A stretch of 64,000 nt of DNA from Solimonas soli DSM 21787 (GTDB lineage: Bacteria > Pseudomonadota > Gammaproteobacteria > Nevskiales > Nevskiaceae). The stretch spans positions 62,001 to 126,000 of the forward strand of contig NZ_KI440837.1 of assembly GCF_000474945.1 (NCBI RefSeq), in the 5' to 3' direction. Below, one piece after another: positions 47,613 through 56,900 of this stretch. The stretch's first letter is position 1. Each line of letters begins with the position of its first letter. The notes under the pieces are model-generated. The model was not told the DNA's origin and made no database searches. It was given only the letters and a program-made list of their open reading frames with translations. The translations under genes were made by a program, and so were the position numbers.

Positions 47613-49597
47613 GCGCGACGGCGCAAGCGGCCGACCTCGCCGACTACCTGCCGGTGCGCACGCTGCTGCACCTGCTCGCGGTCTTCACGCTGGTGCTCGG
47701 CCCGCACGTCGCGCATCTGCCGGTGTGGGCCTCGGTCGCCATCGCCGCGCTGCTGCTGTGGCGCGCCTACGCGACGCGCCGCCAGTGGCGCATGCCGTCG
47801 AAGCTGCTGCGCGCGGCGCTGGTGCTCGTCGTGCTCGGCGCCGTGTTCGCCAGCTTCGGCCGCATCAGCGGCCAGACCGCCGGCACCACGCTGCTGTGCC
47901 TGATGGGCTCGCTGAAGCTCGTCGAGCTGCGCGGCCGGCGCGACGTGATGGTGATGATCTTCCTGATGTACTTCATGCTGGTCACGCATTTCCTGTACTC
48001 GCAGGAAATGTGGACGGCGGCCTACCTGCTCCTCAGCTGCGTGGCGATCACCGCGCTGCTCATCGAGTGCCAGCACCTCGGCACGATGTCGCCGCGCCAG
48101 ACGCTGCGCAAGGGCGCGGTGATGATCGCGCAGGCGCTGCCGCTGATGCTGGCGATGTTCGTGCTGTTCCCGCGCATTCCCGGGCCGCTGTGGGGCCTGC
48201 CCGAGGACAGCGGCGCGACGGCGCACAGCGGGCTCGGCGATTCGATGTCGCCGGGCGACATCGCCTCGCTGATCGCGTCCGACGAAGTCGCTTTCCGCGT
48301 GCGCTTCGAAGGCCCGGCGCCGGCGCCGGCGGCGCGCTACTGGCGCGGCCCGGTGTTCGAGCGCTTCGATGGCCGCACCTGGGCGCGGCACTGGACGCAG
48401 CCGCCGCCGCTGCCGGCCGACGCCCTGCACTACGACGGCACCGCGCTGCGCTACGAGCTGACGCTGGAGGCGAACCGCAAGCCCTGGCTGTTCGCGCTCG
48501 AAATGCCGCAGCTCGCCGAGCTGCCGAAGGACGCGAGCTTCAATCTCAACGGCGAGCTGCTCGCCGCCAAGCCGGTCGACGAGCGCCTGCGCTACACGCT
48601 GCGGTCGAATCCGCGCTTCAGCTTCGCGCCGCCGCTCGATGCGCGCGATCGCGAGCGGCTCACGCGCCTGCCGCGCGGCTTCGATCCGCGCAGCCTCGCG
48701 CTCGCGCGGCAGTGGAAGGCGCAGGGCCTGTCCGACGCGGCGATCGTGCAGACCGCGCTGCGCATGATCCGCGAGCAGAACTTCGTCTATACGCTGCGGC
48801 CGCCGACGCTGGGCCGCGACAGCATCGACGAGTTCCTGTTCACGACGCGGCGCGGCTTCTGCGAACACTACAGCAGCGCCTTCACCTTCCTGATGCGCGC
48901 CGCCGGCATCCCGGCGCGCGTCGTCACCGGCTACCAGGGCGGCACCCTCAACGAACCGGGCGGCTACTACGTCATCAGCCAGGCCGATGCGCACGCCTGG
49001 AGCGAGGTCTGGGTCGACGGCCGCTGGCAGCGCGTCGATCCGACCGCGGCGATCGCGCCGGAGCGCGTCGAGCGCGGGCTCGGCGCGGCGATCGGCGCCG
49101 CCGAAGGCCTGCCCGGCTATCTCGCCGACCGCGCGCCGTGGCGCGACCTGCTGCGCGCGCGCTGGGACTGGGTCAACGCGCAGTGGAACGGCCTGGTGCT
49201 GGGCTACGGCCCGGAGCTGCAGCAGCGCTTCCTCGAGCGCTTCGGCATCGACGACGTGCGCAAGATGATTTTGACGCTGACCGTGCTGCTGGTCGCCGGC
49301 ATGACGATCGTCGGCTTCGTGCTGATGCGCCGCGCCGCGCCGGCGCACGCGCCCGACGCCGCGCTGCGCGAATGGCAGCGCCTGCTGCGCAAGCTCGCAC
49401 GGCGCGGCTATGCGCCGCGCGCCGACGAGGGGCCGCGTGATTTCATCGCGCGCGTGCTGAGCGCCCGCCCCGCGTGGCGGCCCTTGCTGCAGCCGCCGCT
49501 CGAGCTCTACCTGCGCAGCCGTTATCTCGACACGCCCGACGCCGCCGCGCTCGCCATGCTGCACCGTCTGGTGCGCACGCTGCGTCTGCCGGCTTGA
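47609..49597 (+). CDS. Transglutaminase TgpA family membrane protein
   Basis: A 662-residue inner-membrane protein with five to six N-terminal hydrophobic segments, a periplasmic transglutaminase-like domain and a further transmembrane segment (about 550-570) before a DUF4129-like tail. The catalytic triad is visible: Cys418 in RRGFCEHYSSAF, His462 in ADAHAWSEVWVDG and Asp477 in RVDPTAA. TgpA of Pseudomonas aeruginosa has this architecture and is essential there. The start overlaps the DUF58 stop. Together moxR-DUF58-tgpA make a conserved three-gene unit. It converges with the PDZ gene 30 bp later. Confidence 0.9.
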   Translation: MSATAQAADLADYLPVRTLLHLLAVFTLVLGPHVAHLPVWASVAIAALLLWRAYATRRQWRMPSKLLRAALVLVVLGAVFASFGRISGQTAGTTLLCLMGSLKLVELRGRRDVMVMIFLMYFMLVTHFLYSQEMWTAAYLLLSCVAITALLIECQHLGTMSPRQTLRKGAVMIAQALPLMLAMFVLFPRIPGPLWGLPEDSGATAHSGLGDSMSPGDIASLIASDEVAFRVRFEGPAPAPAARYWRGPVFERFDGRTWARHWTQPPPLPADALHYDGTALRYELTLEANRKPWLFALEMPQLAELPKDASFNLNGELLAAKPVDERLRYTLRSNPRFSFAPPLDARDRERLTRLPRGFDPRSLALARQWKAQGLSDAAIVQTALRMIREQNFVYTLRPPTLGRDSIDEFLFTTRRGFCEHYSSAFTFLMRAAGIPARVVTGYQGGTLNEPGGYYVISQADAHAWSEVWVDGRWQRVDPTAAIAPERVERGLGAAIGAAEGLPGYLADRAPWRDLLRARWDWVNAQWNGLVLGYGPELQQRFLERFGIDDVRKMILTLTVLLVAGMTIVGFVLMRRAAPAHAPDAALREWQRLLRKLARRGYAPRADEGPRDFIARVLSARPAWRPLLQPPLELYLRSRYLDTPDAAALAMLHRLVRTLRLPA

Positions 49598-49627
49598 GCA
49601 CGCGCCGTCACGCGCAGGGCCGCGCGG

Positions 49628-50806
49628 CTACCACTTCGCGCCGTCGCCCGCCGCCAGCGTGAGGCTGGCATCGAAAGCGCGGCGCAAGGGGCCGACGTAG
49701 CGAAAGAAGCCGACGCTCACCACGTCGCCCGCCTTCATCGCCGCGATGCGCGCGCGCAGTTCTTCGGGGCTGGCGACGGGCGCGCCGGCGAAGCGCGTGA
49801 TCACGTCGCCGATCTGGATGCCGGCCGCTTCGGCCGGAAATCCCGGGCGTACCGCCACGACACTGACGCCGGCCTGCGCCCATTTCGCGTCGCCGCGGAT
49901 GCCGATGCTGGCGCCGCCATGCGCGGCGGCGACGGCCGCTGCCGGCGGCTCGATCGGCCGCGGCTGCGGAGCGGACACGCTCGGCGCCGGCGCGGGTGCC
50001 GGCGACACGGAAGGCGCGGGCGGCGGCTCGACCGCGGCGGTCGCGGCCTGCGGCGGTGCAAGCACCGGCGCCGCCGCTGCGGAGACGGGTGCCGATACGG
50101 CGACGGCCGGCAGCGGCGTCGCCGGCACCGATGGCGGAGCCAGCGGTGAGGCGGACGGCGCGGCGGCGGGCGCGGCGATGGCTTGCGGCGGCACCGTATC
50201 GATCGCGGCGGGCCGTGCGCCGGCATCCGCCGTCACCGATGGCGACGCGGCCGCGGTTCCGGGCGCTTCGGCCGGTCGCGGCGCGATGGCGGCCGGCGCC
50301 GGTGCAAGCTGCGGCGGCGGTGCGGGCGCGGCGGCGAGCGCTACCGGCTCCTTCGGCGCCGCGACCAGTGGCGGCTCCGCCGCCGGAACGGCGATCTCGG
50401 CGACCGGCGGCGCATTCTGCCCGTCGCGGTTGACGGCGGTCATGGTCGCGCGCCGGCCCTGATGATCGCGTTCGTAGTCGATCGTCACGACGTCGCCGAT
50501 CTTCAGCGCGCGCATGCGTTCGTAGAGCGCCTGTCCGTCGCTGACCGCCTCGCCCTGGAAGCCGACGATCACATCGCCCGCCTGCAAGCCGGCGAGTGCC
50601 GCCGGGAAGCCTTCGCGCACCTCGCCGATCTTCACGCCGGATTCGAGGATCTGCCCCGACAGGGCGATGCCGAGATAGGCCCGCGTGCTCGCCGCGGCTG
50701 TGAACTGCTGCGCCGACAGCGGTGGCGAAGACGCCGCGCCGAGAAAACCGGCGAGCGCCATCGAGGCCAGGCGCCGTCGCGGTATCGAGATCGTCCTTCT
50801 ATTCAT
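49628..50806 (-). CDS. Exported protein with two PDZ domains joined by an Ala/Pro-rich linker
   Basis: A 392-residue exported protein. The signal region MNRRTISIPRRRLASMALAG contains RRR before a hydrophobic core and could be a Tat signal. A first PDZ domain spans about 42-125 (YLGIALSGQILESGVKIGEV, GLQAGDVIVGFQGEAV). Residues about 135-295 are low-complexity Ala/Pro (for example APAPPPQLAPAPAAIAPRP). A second PDZ domain follows (GVSVVAVRPGFPAEAAGIQI, GDVITRFAGAPV). No protease domain is present, so it is an adaptor or substrate-binding protein rather than a DegP. It is last in the five-gene minus-strand unit. Confidence 0.82.
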   Translation of the reverse strand: MNRRTISIPRRRLASMALAGFLGAASSPPLSAQQFTAAASTRAYLGIALSGQILESGVKIGEVREGFPAALAGLQAGDVIVGFQGEAVSDGQALYERMRALKIGDVVTIDYERDHQGRRATMTAVNRDGQNAPPVAEIAVPAAEPPLVAAPKEPVALAAAPAPPPQLAPAPAAIAPRPAEAPGTAAASPSVTADAGARPAAIDTVPPQAIAAPAAAPSASPLAPPSVPATPLPAVAVSAPVSAAAAPVLAPPQAATAAVEPPPAPSVSPAPAPAPSVSAPQPRPIEPPAAAVAAAHGGASIGIRGDAKWAQAGVSVVAVRPGFPAEAAGIQIGDVITRFAGAPVASPEELRARIAAMKAGDVVSVGFFRYVGPLRRAFDASLTLAAGDGAKW

Positions 50807-50854
50807 GCGCCATCCCCATGCGCCCCTTGCACGGCGTGGTGCCGCGAGGCCCGC

Positions 50855-51667
50855 TCAAGGCGCCAGCGCGCGGCTCAGGCGCTGCGCCACTTCGATCGCG
50901 ACATTGGCGCCGACGTCGTCGACGGTCGTGACCTGCGTTTCCGAGACGTGCCGGAAGCCGTTGTCGGTCGCCACGTAGCCGGACGTGCTTCGCTCCGCGC
51001 CCAGGCCGGTGCTGGAAAAGCCGACGATCGTGCGTCCGCTCTTCACCTGCGTGATGCGGATGCGGAAGCGGGCATCCGCCGGCCCGCTGGCCGGCGTGCT
51101 CAGGACCTCCAGGATGTAGTCGGCGTACTGGTTGATCGCTTCCGTCTCGATCTTCTGCGCGTTCGGTTGCCGGCTGTCGACCGTGATCCCCGCCTGGCGC
51201 AAGACCGCGGTGCGGTCGACGAGATTCATGCCGCAGTCCAGCAGCCAGCTCTCGAATGCGCCGCGCACCTGCCAGTCGTCGTCCTCGGCCAGCGCGGAAG
51301 ACTCCTGCTCGCGCACCGCGCGATTCGAGAAGCGCGACTCCGTCTCGATCGACGCCGACCGCGACGAGGCGCCGATCTGCGCCGTCTGCGAGGTGTGGGC
51401 GACCGATTCGTACTCGGTGACCAGCGCATCGCTGAGCTGCCGGTTCCACAGCATCACGAAGCGCGGGCCGCCGGCGCGACCGAGCGCCGAGCGCAGGCCA
51501 TCGGCGGCACGCGCGGCATGATCGTCGACCGGCGCCGGCGGCGGCGTGGCGACCGCCGGCTGTCCGTCGCGGTAGAAGGGCTGCGAATTCCCGGCGCCCG
51601 GCGTGGCGGCGCTCGCCAGCAGCGGCGAGCCGGCCATCACCAGCAACAGCAGAGATCTGATTTTCAT
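50855..51667 (-). CDS. Exported protein of unknown function (CsgG/LpoB-like fold possible)
   Basis: A 270-residue exported protein with signal peptide MKIRSLLLLVMAGSPLLASA. Not confidently assigned. The pattern PRFVMLWNRQLSD, then a variable Ser/Glu-rich stretch, then ESWLLDCGMNLVDRTAVLRQ, YADYILEVLSTPAS and RIRITQVKSGRTIVGFSSTG is similar in layout to TolB-N/LpoB/CsgG-type domains. The operon context (LpoB-like protein three genes upstream) agrees with this. Function is inference. Confidence 0.65.
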   Translation of the reverse strand: MKIRSLLLLVMAGSPLLASAATPGAGNSQPFYRDGQPAVATPPPAPVDDHAARAADGLRSALGRAGGPRFVMLWNRQLSDALVTEYESVAHTSQTAQIGASSRSASIETESRFSNRAVREQESSALAEDDDWQVRGAFESWLLDCGMNLVDRTAVLRQAGITVDSRQPNAQKIETEAINQYADYILEVLSTPASGPADARFRIRITQVKSGRTIVGFSSTGLGAERSTSGYVATDNGFRHVSETQVTTVDDVGANVAIEVAQRLSRALAP

Positions 51668-51741
51668 GCGGATGCCCTCGTCAAGAACCCATGCGACCGC
51701 GCGCCGGCGGCGCCGGCGGCGCCGGCGCACGGACGTTCGCG

Positions 51742-52251
51742 CTACAACCTGGCGACCTCGATGTAGAAGCCGCTGACGACATCGGACCGGCTGAACGAGG
51801 CCTCTTCGTAAACGGCGGTCAGTCCCGGCGGCAGGTGCACCGTGGTCCAGTTCGAAGCAGCCTCGGCGGGCGCGCCACTGCCCTTGAGAAAATGCGTGCG
51901 CGCCTGGAAGACGAGCGGGTAAGCGCCGCAGTTCGCGAAACGGGCCGAGACCTTCACGGTCGAGCCGCCGGTGACTTCGCTGCCGATGGTCTGCGCGATG
52001 AACAGCTTGAACAGCACCGGATCGGCGACCACCACGGCGCCGAGCGGAATCACCGAGGTACTGTCGTAGGCCTGCGCGACGATGGCTGGTCCTTCGCGAC
52101 GGCTGTTGTTTTCGAGCGCCTTGAAGTCGCACACCAGCAGGGTCTGCGGCGCGGCGTTGACGAACCCCGGCCCCTTCGCGCAGGCGCCCAGCATCGAAGC
52201 CACGACCATGCCGGCGGCGAGGCCGGCGATACGCACCATTCGGCTCTTCAT
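51742..52251 (-). CDS. Lipoprotein (YcfL/DUF1425-like by context)
   Basis: A 169-residue lipoprotein. The signal MKSRMVRIAGLAAGMVVASM ends with lipobox LGAC. The mature domain has two beta-rich parts (TVKVSARFANCGAYPLVFQA; DVVSGFYIEVARL) and resembles YcfL/DUF1425 proteins that accompany LpoB. Sequence support alone is weak. The ATG at 52249-52251 overlaps the COG3014 gene stop as TGATG, with AGGAG five bases before it. Confidence 0.62.
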   Translation of the reverse strand: MKSRMVRIAGLAAGMVVASMLGACAKGPGFVNAAPQTLLVCDFKALENNSRREGPAIVAQAYDSTSVIPLGAVVVADPVLFKLFIAQTIGSEVTGGSTVKVSARFANCGAYPLVFQARTHFLKGSGAPAEAASNWTTVHLPPGLTAVYEEASFSRSDVVSGFYIEVARL

Positions 52252-53555
52252 CACATCTCCTGGGGATCGGCGGAGGCTTGGGCTTGCGGATGGGCCTGCA
52301 GAAGCTCGGTGAACGCCTGGCGGAAGCGCAGGTCGCGATCACCGTTGCGGCGGAAGATGTCTTTCCTTTCCGCCGCCGTGGTGTTGCCCGGCGCCGAGGC
52401 CGGCGGTGCCGAATTGGTTCCCGCGCGCACCAGCCCGAGACGGCAGGCGCCGGACTTCGCGTGCAGCACGGGATCGACGGCGACGCCGTCGACGCTGACC
52501 TGCGGCAGCGTGTCGGCGGCCAGGAACAGCGCATGCACCTTGTCGGGGATCGTGTCCCAGTAGCGGCTGTCGGCTTTCGGCGTCATGGCCGCCGACGTCG
52601 CCTTGGTCACCATGCCGAACAGGCCGGCCAGTGCGCCGACGCCCGCCATGTTGCGCATGCTGTCGAGGCTGTTGGCGTAGGTCGAGGCCTGCATCAGGCC
52701 CATGCCGGCGGCGGTGGCGACGTTGCCGACCGTTTCCGTGGTGCCCTTGAACGAGGCCTTGCCGGCCAGCACCTTGTCGACCTGACGGCCGCCGCGGGTC
52801 ATGGCCTGGAAGGCGATGTCGCCGACGACCACGGCCGGCGCGCCGCCGACGACGATGGTCGAACCGGCGCCACCGCCGGCCGAAATCACGAGCGCTTCCT
52901 GATACTGGCCGGCGGTCGACTTGATCGGGCTCAAGCCCGTTTCGACCAGCACCAGCGTGTTGGCGCCCGGCGCGGGACGCAGGATGCCCGGCTGCTGGGC
53001 CCCGGCCTTGTCGTAGAAATCCGCCGCCATGGCGTCGTCGCCGTCGCAGTGCGACGCCCATCCGGCCAAGAGATGCAGCATGCCGAAATCGCCGGCGTAC
53101 TCTTCCTTCTCGGCGACGGTGTCCTGGTACTCGCCGGAGCGGAACGAGGCGCGCGCGTTCTGGTAATCGCCCTGCGCCATGTACAGCAGGCCGCGGTAGT
53201 AGTAGGTCATCGCGCGTTCATAGGACTCGCCCTTGAAGTCCTTGATGCCCTCCGCCGACCACAGGCCGCGCGCCTTCTTCGCGGTGGGATCGTCGGCGTA
53301 CACGGACTCGATGCGCGCGATGCTCTGATCGAGCGCGTCGACGGCGATGTCGGCGCGGCCCTGCTCGATCGCCGCGACCGCCAGGCGGTTGTAGTTGAGC
53401 ACCGCCGCCCATTCGCCCTCGGCATACGTGGCGTTCATCAGCCCCTGCAGACCGGCGGGCTGCGCATCGAGCAGCGCGTTCTGCGCTCGGACGTCATGCG
53501 CCGCCGCACACAGCACCGCCGCGGCCGCAAGGCTTGCCGGAATTTTCCTCTTCAT
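52251..53555 (-). CDS. COG3014-family exported TPR-like protein
   Basis: A 434-residue exported protein. Signal: MKRKIPASLAAAAVLCAAAH, cleavage near VRA. The N-terminal half has tetratricopeptide-like helices and the family segment DFKGESYERAMTYYYRGLLY, then MAQGDYQNARASFRSGEYQD and FGMLHLLAGWASHC, matching COG3014 proteins. A glycine-rich stretch (VISAGGGAGSTIVVGGAPAV) follows. COG3014, LpoB and YcfL genes travel together, suggesting a role in activating peptidoglycan synthesis; no activity is proven. The ATG at 53553-53555 has GGGGGA upstream. Confidence 0.8.
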   Translation of the reverse strand: MKRKIPASLAAAAVLCAAAHDVRAQNALLDAQPAGLQGLMNATYAEGEWAAVLNYNRLAVAAIEQGRADIAVDALDQSIARIESVYADDPTAKKARGLWSAEGIKDFKGESYERAMTYYYRGLLYMAQGDYQNARASFRSGEYQDTVAEKEEYAGDFGMLHLLAGWASHCDGDDAMAADFYDKAGAQQPGILRPAPGANTLVLVETGLSPIKSTAGQYQEALVISAGGGAGSTIVVGGAPAVVVGDIAFQAMTRGGRQVDKVLAGKASFKGTTETVGNVATAAGMGLMQASTYANSLDSMRNMAGVGALAGLFGMVTKATSAAMTPKADSRYWDTIPDKVHALFLAADTLPQVSVDGVAVDPVLHAKSGACRLGLVRAGTNSAPPASAPGNTTAAERKDIFRRNGDRDLRFRQAFTELLQAHPQAQASADPQEM

Positions 53556-53610
53556 CGCATCCCCCAAACCCGATCGACCGAAGCCCCCCGGGCCGCGTGC
53601 CGGCGATCCG

Positions 53611-54240
53611 CTAGCGATAGATCACATCCTCTCCGGATGCGCGCGTGAATTCGTAGATGTTGCTCCACACCACCACGCCGGTTTCGGCGTCGAACAGCTC
53701 GAAGACGATCTGGTTGTACTTCTGCGTCACGCCGCGCGCGTTGTCGCGCGAATCGAGCGTGGAGATGGTGCCGCCGAGCTTGAAGTCGACGCCGGCCTGC
53801 GCGCGCGTCAGCCCGGTGGTTCCGGAATCGGTGACGCCGGAACGCTTGAGGTCGCGCTCCTCGGCGACCGCCGCCGCGTACTGGCGGCCGACGAACACCA
53901 TGCGCCCCTGGCTGGCGCGGTTGAGTTCGACGCGCAGGCGGTCGGTGATCAGCTTGCGGTTGATCGCCTGCGAGCCTTCGTTGCGAAAGTTCTGCTCGTC
54001 GATCTGGATGCGCGGCGCCTGCGTGAGACCGTTGAGGAAGCCGCTGGCGAACATGTCGCGCGCCATGCGGTTGGTCATCGCGACGATGTCCTGGCCCTCG
54101 ATCCCGGTGCCCTGCACGGCCCCCTTCTGGCTCGGATCGATTTCCACCGTGCGGAATCCGTCGGGATTCGCGTTGCCCCCGGTTCCGGCCGCGCAGGCAG
54201 CCAAAAGCCCAAGCGCACAGACGCCCAGTAACTGTTTCAT
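53611..54240 (-). CDS. LpoB-like lipoprotein (penicillin-binding protein activator)
   Basis: A 209-residue lipoprotein with signal MKQLLGVCALGLLAAC (lipobox LAAC, Cys16). The mature part contains IEGQDIVAMTNRMARDMFAS, the LITDRLRVELNRASQGRMVF segment, FKLGGTISTLDSRDNARGVT, and ends FELFDAETGVVVWSNIYEF, as in the LpoB family that activates class A penicillin-binding proteins from the outer membrane. It is first in the five-gene unit (LpoB-like, COG3014-like, YcfL-like, exported protein, PDZ). No strong promoter is visible in the 281-bp gap to the acyltransferase gene. Confidence 0.82.
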   Translation of the reverse strand: MKQLLGVCALGLLAACAAGTGGNANPDGFRTVEIDPSQKGAVQGTGIEGQDIVAMTNRMARDMFASGFLNGLTQAPRIQIDEQNFRNEGSQAINRKLITDRLRVELNRASQGRMVFVGRQYAAAVAEERDLKRSGVTDSGTTGLTRAQAGVDFKLGGTISTLDSRDNARGVTQKYNQIVFELFDAETGVVVWSNIYEFTRASGEDVIYR

Positions 54241-54521
54241 CGTCGCCCCCCGGCGCACCTTGTCTGGTCCGGCATGCGATGCGCATACCCCGGCGGAGAA
54301 GCTAACAAGGTTCGCGCCGGTGCGCCAGCGGACGCGTGCCGCGAGTTCTGGCGGAATCCTCACGGACGCCCGCGCGGCCCGCGCCGCGCCGGCGCGCGGC
54401 CGGGCGCCTGCGCACACAATCCCTGATAATGCGCGTCCGCCGCTGTCCCCCGCCGGCGGCAGATCCGACAACGACGAGCCCGCGGCAAGCGGCGGGCGAA
54501 CGAGCGAGAAGCGGCAATACC

Positions 54522-55118
54522 ATGAGCGATGTCATCGAGATCGGCGCGTCCGTGCCCCGGCACCGGCGTCCGCTGCTGCGCATTGCGGGGCGCTGCGTGC
54601 TGCGCGCCGGCGGCTGGCGGCTGCAGGTGCGCATCCCCGACCAGCCGAAGCTGATCGTCATCGCCGCGCCGCACACCTCGAACTGGGATTTCGTGTTCGG
54701 CCTGGCCGCCGTGCTGGCGCTCGAACTCGAGCTGCACTGGTTCGGCAAGCACACGATCTTCAAGGGCCCCTGGGGCCGCATGTTCCGCGCGCTCGGCGGC
54801 ATCGCCATCGACCGCGGCGCCGCCGGCGGCGTGGTGCGGCAGACAGCGCGGACCTTCGGCGAATGCGAACAGCTGGTCATCGGCCTGGCGCCGGAGGGCA
54901 CGCGCACGCGCGTCGCGCGCTGGAAGCGCGGCTTCTACCACATGGCGAGCGAGGCCGGCGTGCCGGTGCTGGTTGCCGGCATCGACTATCGCGAGAAGCG
55001 CGTCCTCACCGGCCCGATGTTCAAGCCGAGCGGCGACTGGGATGCCGACATGGCGCCGGTCTTCGCCTTCTATCGCGGCGTCGCCGCGAAGCGGCCGGAA
55101 AATTTCGCGATGGGCTAG
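54522..55118 (+). CDS. Lysophospholipid acyltransferase family protein (PlsC-like)
   Basis: A 198-residue acyltransferase. The HX4D catalytic motif is HTSNWD (His51, Asp56) and the second motif is APEGTRTR (123-130), with RALGGIAIDRG between. It has no long transmembrane region, so it is a short, peripheral member of the 1-acyl-glycerol-3-phosphate acyltransferase superfamily. Acyl donor and acceptor unknown. The start ATG at 54522 begins MSDVIEIGASVPRH. A GATAAT at 54425-54430 is a possible -10. It converges with the MFS gene 9 bp later. Confidence 0.87.
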   Translation: MSDVIEIGASVPRHRRPLLRIAGRCVLRAGGWRLQVRIPDQPKLIVIAAPHTSNWDFVFGLAAVLALELELHWFGKHTIFKGPWGRMFRALGGIAIDRGAAGGVVRQTARTFGECEQLVIGLAPEGTRTRVARWKRGFYHMASEAGVPVLVAGIDYREKRVLTGPMFKPSGDWDADMAPVFAFYRGVAAKRPENFAMG

Positions 55119-55127
55119 TGCCGCGAG

Positions 55128-56375
55128 CTAGAGCTTCGACACCCGGGCCCTGGCCGGCTCGCGCACCTTGGCGAGCAGCCAGCCGCCGATCATGAAGAAC
55201 GGCAGCAGGGTGAGGATCGGCAGGCGCTGGTTGCTGACGACGTCGGCGGTGAAGCCGACGACCAGCGGCCCCAGCACCGCGGCGAACTTGCCGAGCATGT
55301 TGTAGAAGCCGAAGAACTGGCCCGACTGCTCGGCCGGGATCAGCCGCGCGTAGTACGAGCGCGACAGCGACTGGATGCCGCCCTGCACGCAGCCGATCGC
55401 CGCGGCGAGGATGAAGAAGTCGCGCTCCGATTCGAGCCAGTACGAGCCGACCGTGACGGCGCCGTAGACCAGGAGCGCGAGATAGATCATGCGTCGGGTG
55501 CCGAAGCGCTCGGCGAGCCAGCCGTAGGCGACCGCCGCCGGAAAGCCGATGAACTGCACCATCAGCAGCGCGCCGATCAGCGCGCCGGGCGCGAAACCGA
55601 GCTTGACGCCGTAATCGACCGCCATGCGGATGATGGTGTCGACGGCGTCGATATACAGCCAGTACGCGCCGAGGAACAGCAGCACCGGCTTCATGGTCAG
55701 CACCTGGCGGAAGGTGCGCACCAGTTCCTGCCAGTCCGAGCCGGACTGGTCGTGCATCGGTTCTTCATGAACATTGCGGAACAGCGGCAGCGAGAACAGC
55801 ATCCACCAGACGCCGACCATCAGGAACGACCAGAGCACGGCCTGCGCGCCATCGGCGAGGCCGAAGGTCTGCGGCTTGAGGAACATGAACACGTTCAGCG
55901 CGAACAGCAGGCCGCCGCCGAGATAGCCGAGGCCGTAGCCGAGGCCCGAGGTGAAATCCATCTCCTCCGGTCCGGCGACCGCGACGATCAGCGAATCGTA
56001 GAACGAGGTGCCGGCGAAGAAACCGATCGAGCCCAGGGTGAACAGCGTCAGCGCGACCGTCCAGTTGCCGTTCGCCACCCAGAACATCGCCGCGGTCGAG
56101 GCGGCGCCGAGCAGCGTCGCGAGAAACAGGAAGCGCTTCTTGTAGCCCTTGCGGTCGGCCAGCCCGCCGAGCACCGGCGCGAGGATCATCACGACCACGC
56201 TGGCCGCCGAACTGGCGATGCCGAGCCAGAACGTGCGCGCGCCGGGTTCGAGATCGTGCGCCCAGTAGCTGGCGAAGAACAGCGGGAAGAAGCCCGCCAT
56301 CACGGTCGTCGCGAACGACGAGTTCGCCCAGTCGTAGAAAGCCCAGGACCAGCGCGCCCTCTGTTCGGCGTTCAT
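55128..56375 (-). CDS. MFS transporter, UMF1 family
   Basis: A 415-residue major-facilitator transporter with twelve hydrophobic segments. It begins MNAEQRARWSWAFYDWANSS; AFYDWANSSF is the UMF1 (Atg22-like) signature. GGLADRKGYKKRFLFL is the conserved A-loop between helices 2 and 3, and GGIQSLSRSYYARLIPAEQS near 300-325 is also characteristic. Bacterial members' substrates are mostly unknown. It follows rimI by 51 bp and is probably in the UDG-rimI-MFS unit. Confidence 0.88.
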   Translation of the reverse strand: MNAEQRARWSWAFYDWANSSFATTVMAGFFPLFFASYWAHDLEPGARTFWLGIASSAASVVVMILAPVLGGLADRKGYKKRFLFLATLLGAASTAAMFWVANGNWTVALTLFTLGSIGFFAGTSFYDSLIVAVAGPEEMDFTSGLGYGLGYLGGGLLFALNVFMFLKPQTFGLADGAQAVLWSFLMVGVWWMLFSLPLFRNVHEEPMHDQSGSDWQELVRTFRQVLTMKPVLLFLGAYWLYIDAVDTIIRMAVDYGVKLGFAPGALIGALLMVQFIGFPAAVAYGWLAERFGTRRMIYLALLVYGAVTVGSYWLESERDFFILAAAIGCVQGGIQSLSRSYYARLIPAEQSGQFFGFYNMLGKFAAVLGPLVVGFTADVVSNQRLPILTLLPFFMIGGWLLAKVREPARARVSKL

Positions 56376-56426
56376 CAGTGTCTTCCCGTCGTTCCCGCGC
56401 GCGGGATTGCTTGCCGCGCCGCGCCT

Positions 56427-56900
56427 TCAGGCGCCGATCAATTCGAGCGCGAGCACCAGCGCATCCTCGCGCCCGTCCAGCGCCGGATAGTAGCTGCGTC
56501 GCTCGCCGATCTTCTTGAAGCCGAAGCCGTCGTACAGCTTCTGCGCACCCTTGTTCGACTTGCGCACCTCGAGCAGCATCAGGGTCACGCCGGCGGCGCG
56601 CGCGACCATGATCAGATGCCTGAGCAGAAAGCTGGCGAGGCCGCGGCGCTGCTGCTCCGGCGCCACGCAGATGTTGAGGACGTGCGCCTCGCCGACCGCC
56701 ATGCTCATCAGCGCGTAGGCCTGCACCTCGCCGAGCGTGTTGGTGACGACCCAGGCGCTGTAACCGACACGCAGGCAGTCGTCGAAGATGCCCTCGGTCC
56801 ACGGATACGCATAGGCGGCGCGCTCGATCTCCAGCACCTGCGGCAGGTGCGAGGGCGCCATCGGATAGAGGCGCCAGATGTCCTGCGGCTGCGCGCTCAC
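56427..56900 (-). CDS. rimI: Ribosomal protein S18-alanine N-acetyltransferase
   Basis: RimI acetylates the N-terminus of ribosomal protein S18. The 157-residue GNAT protein (E. coli 148) has LEIERAAYAYPWTEGIFDDC near 22-41, VGEAHVLNICVAPEQQRRGL (acetyl-CoA-binding QRRGLA segment) and LLEVRKSNKGAQKLYDGFGF then KKIGERRSYY, the family C-terminus. The GTG start (56898-56900) overlaps the stop of the upstream uracil-DNA glycosylase gene in GTGA, so the two are coupled. The rimI-UDG pairing is common in betaproteobacteria. Confidence 0.93.
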   Translation of the reverse strand: MSAQPQDIWRLYPMAPSHLPQVLEIERAAYAYPWTEGIFDDCLRVGYSAWVVTNTLGEVQAYALMSMAVGEAHVLNICVAPEQQRRGLASFLLRHLIMVARAAGVTLMLLEVRKSNKGAQKLYDGFGFKKIGERRSYYPALDGREDALVLALELIGA

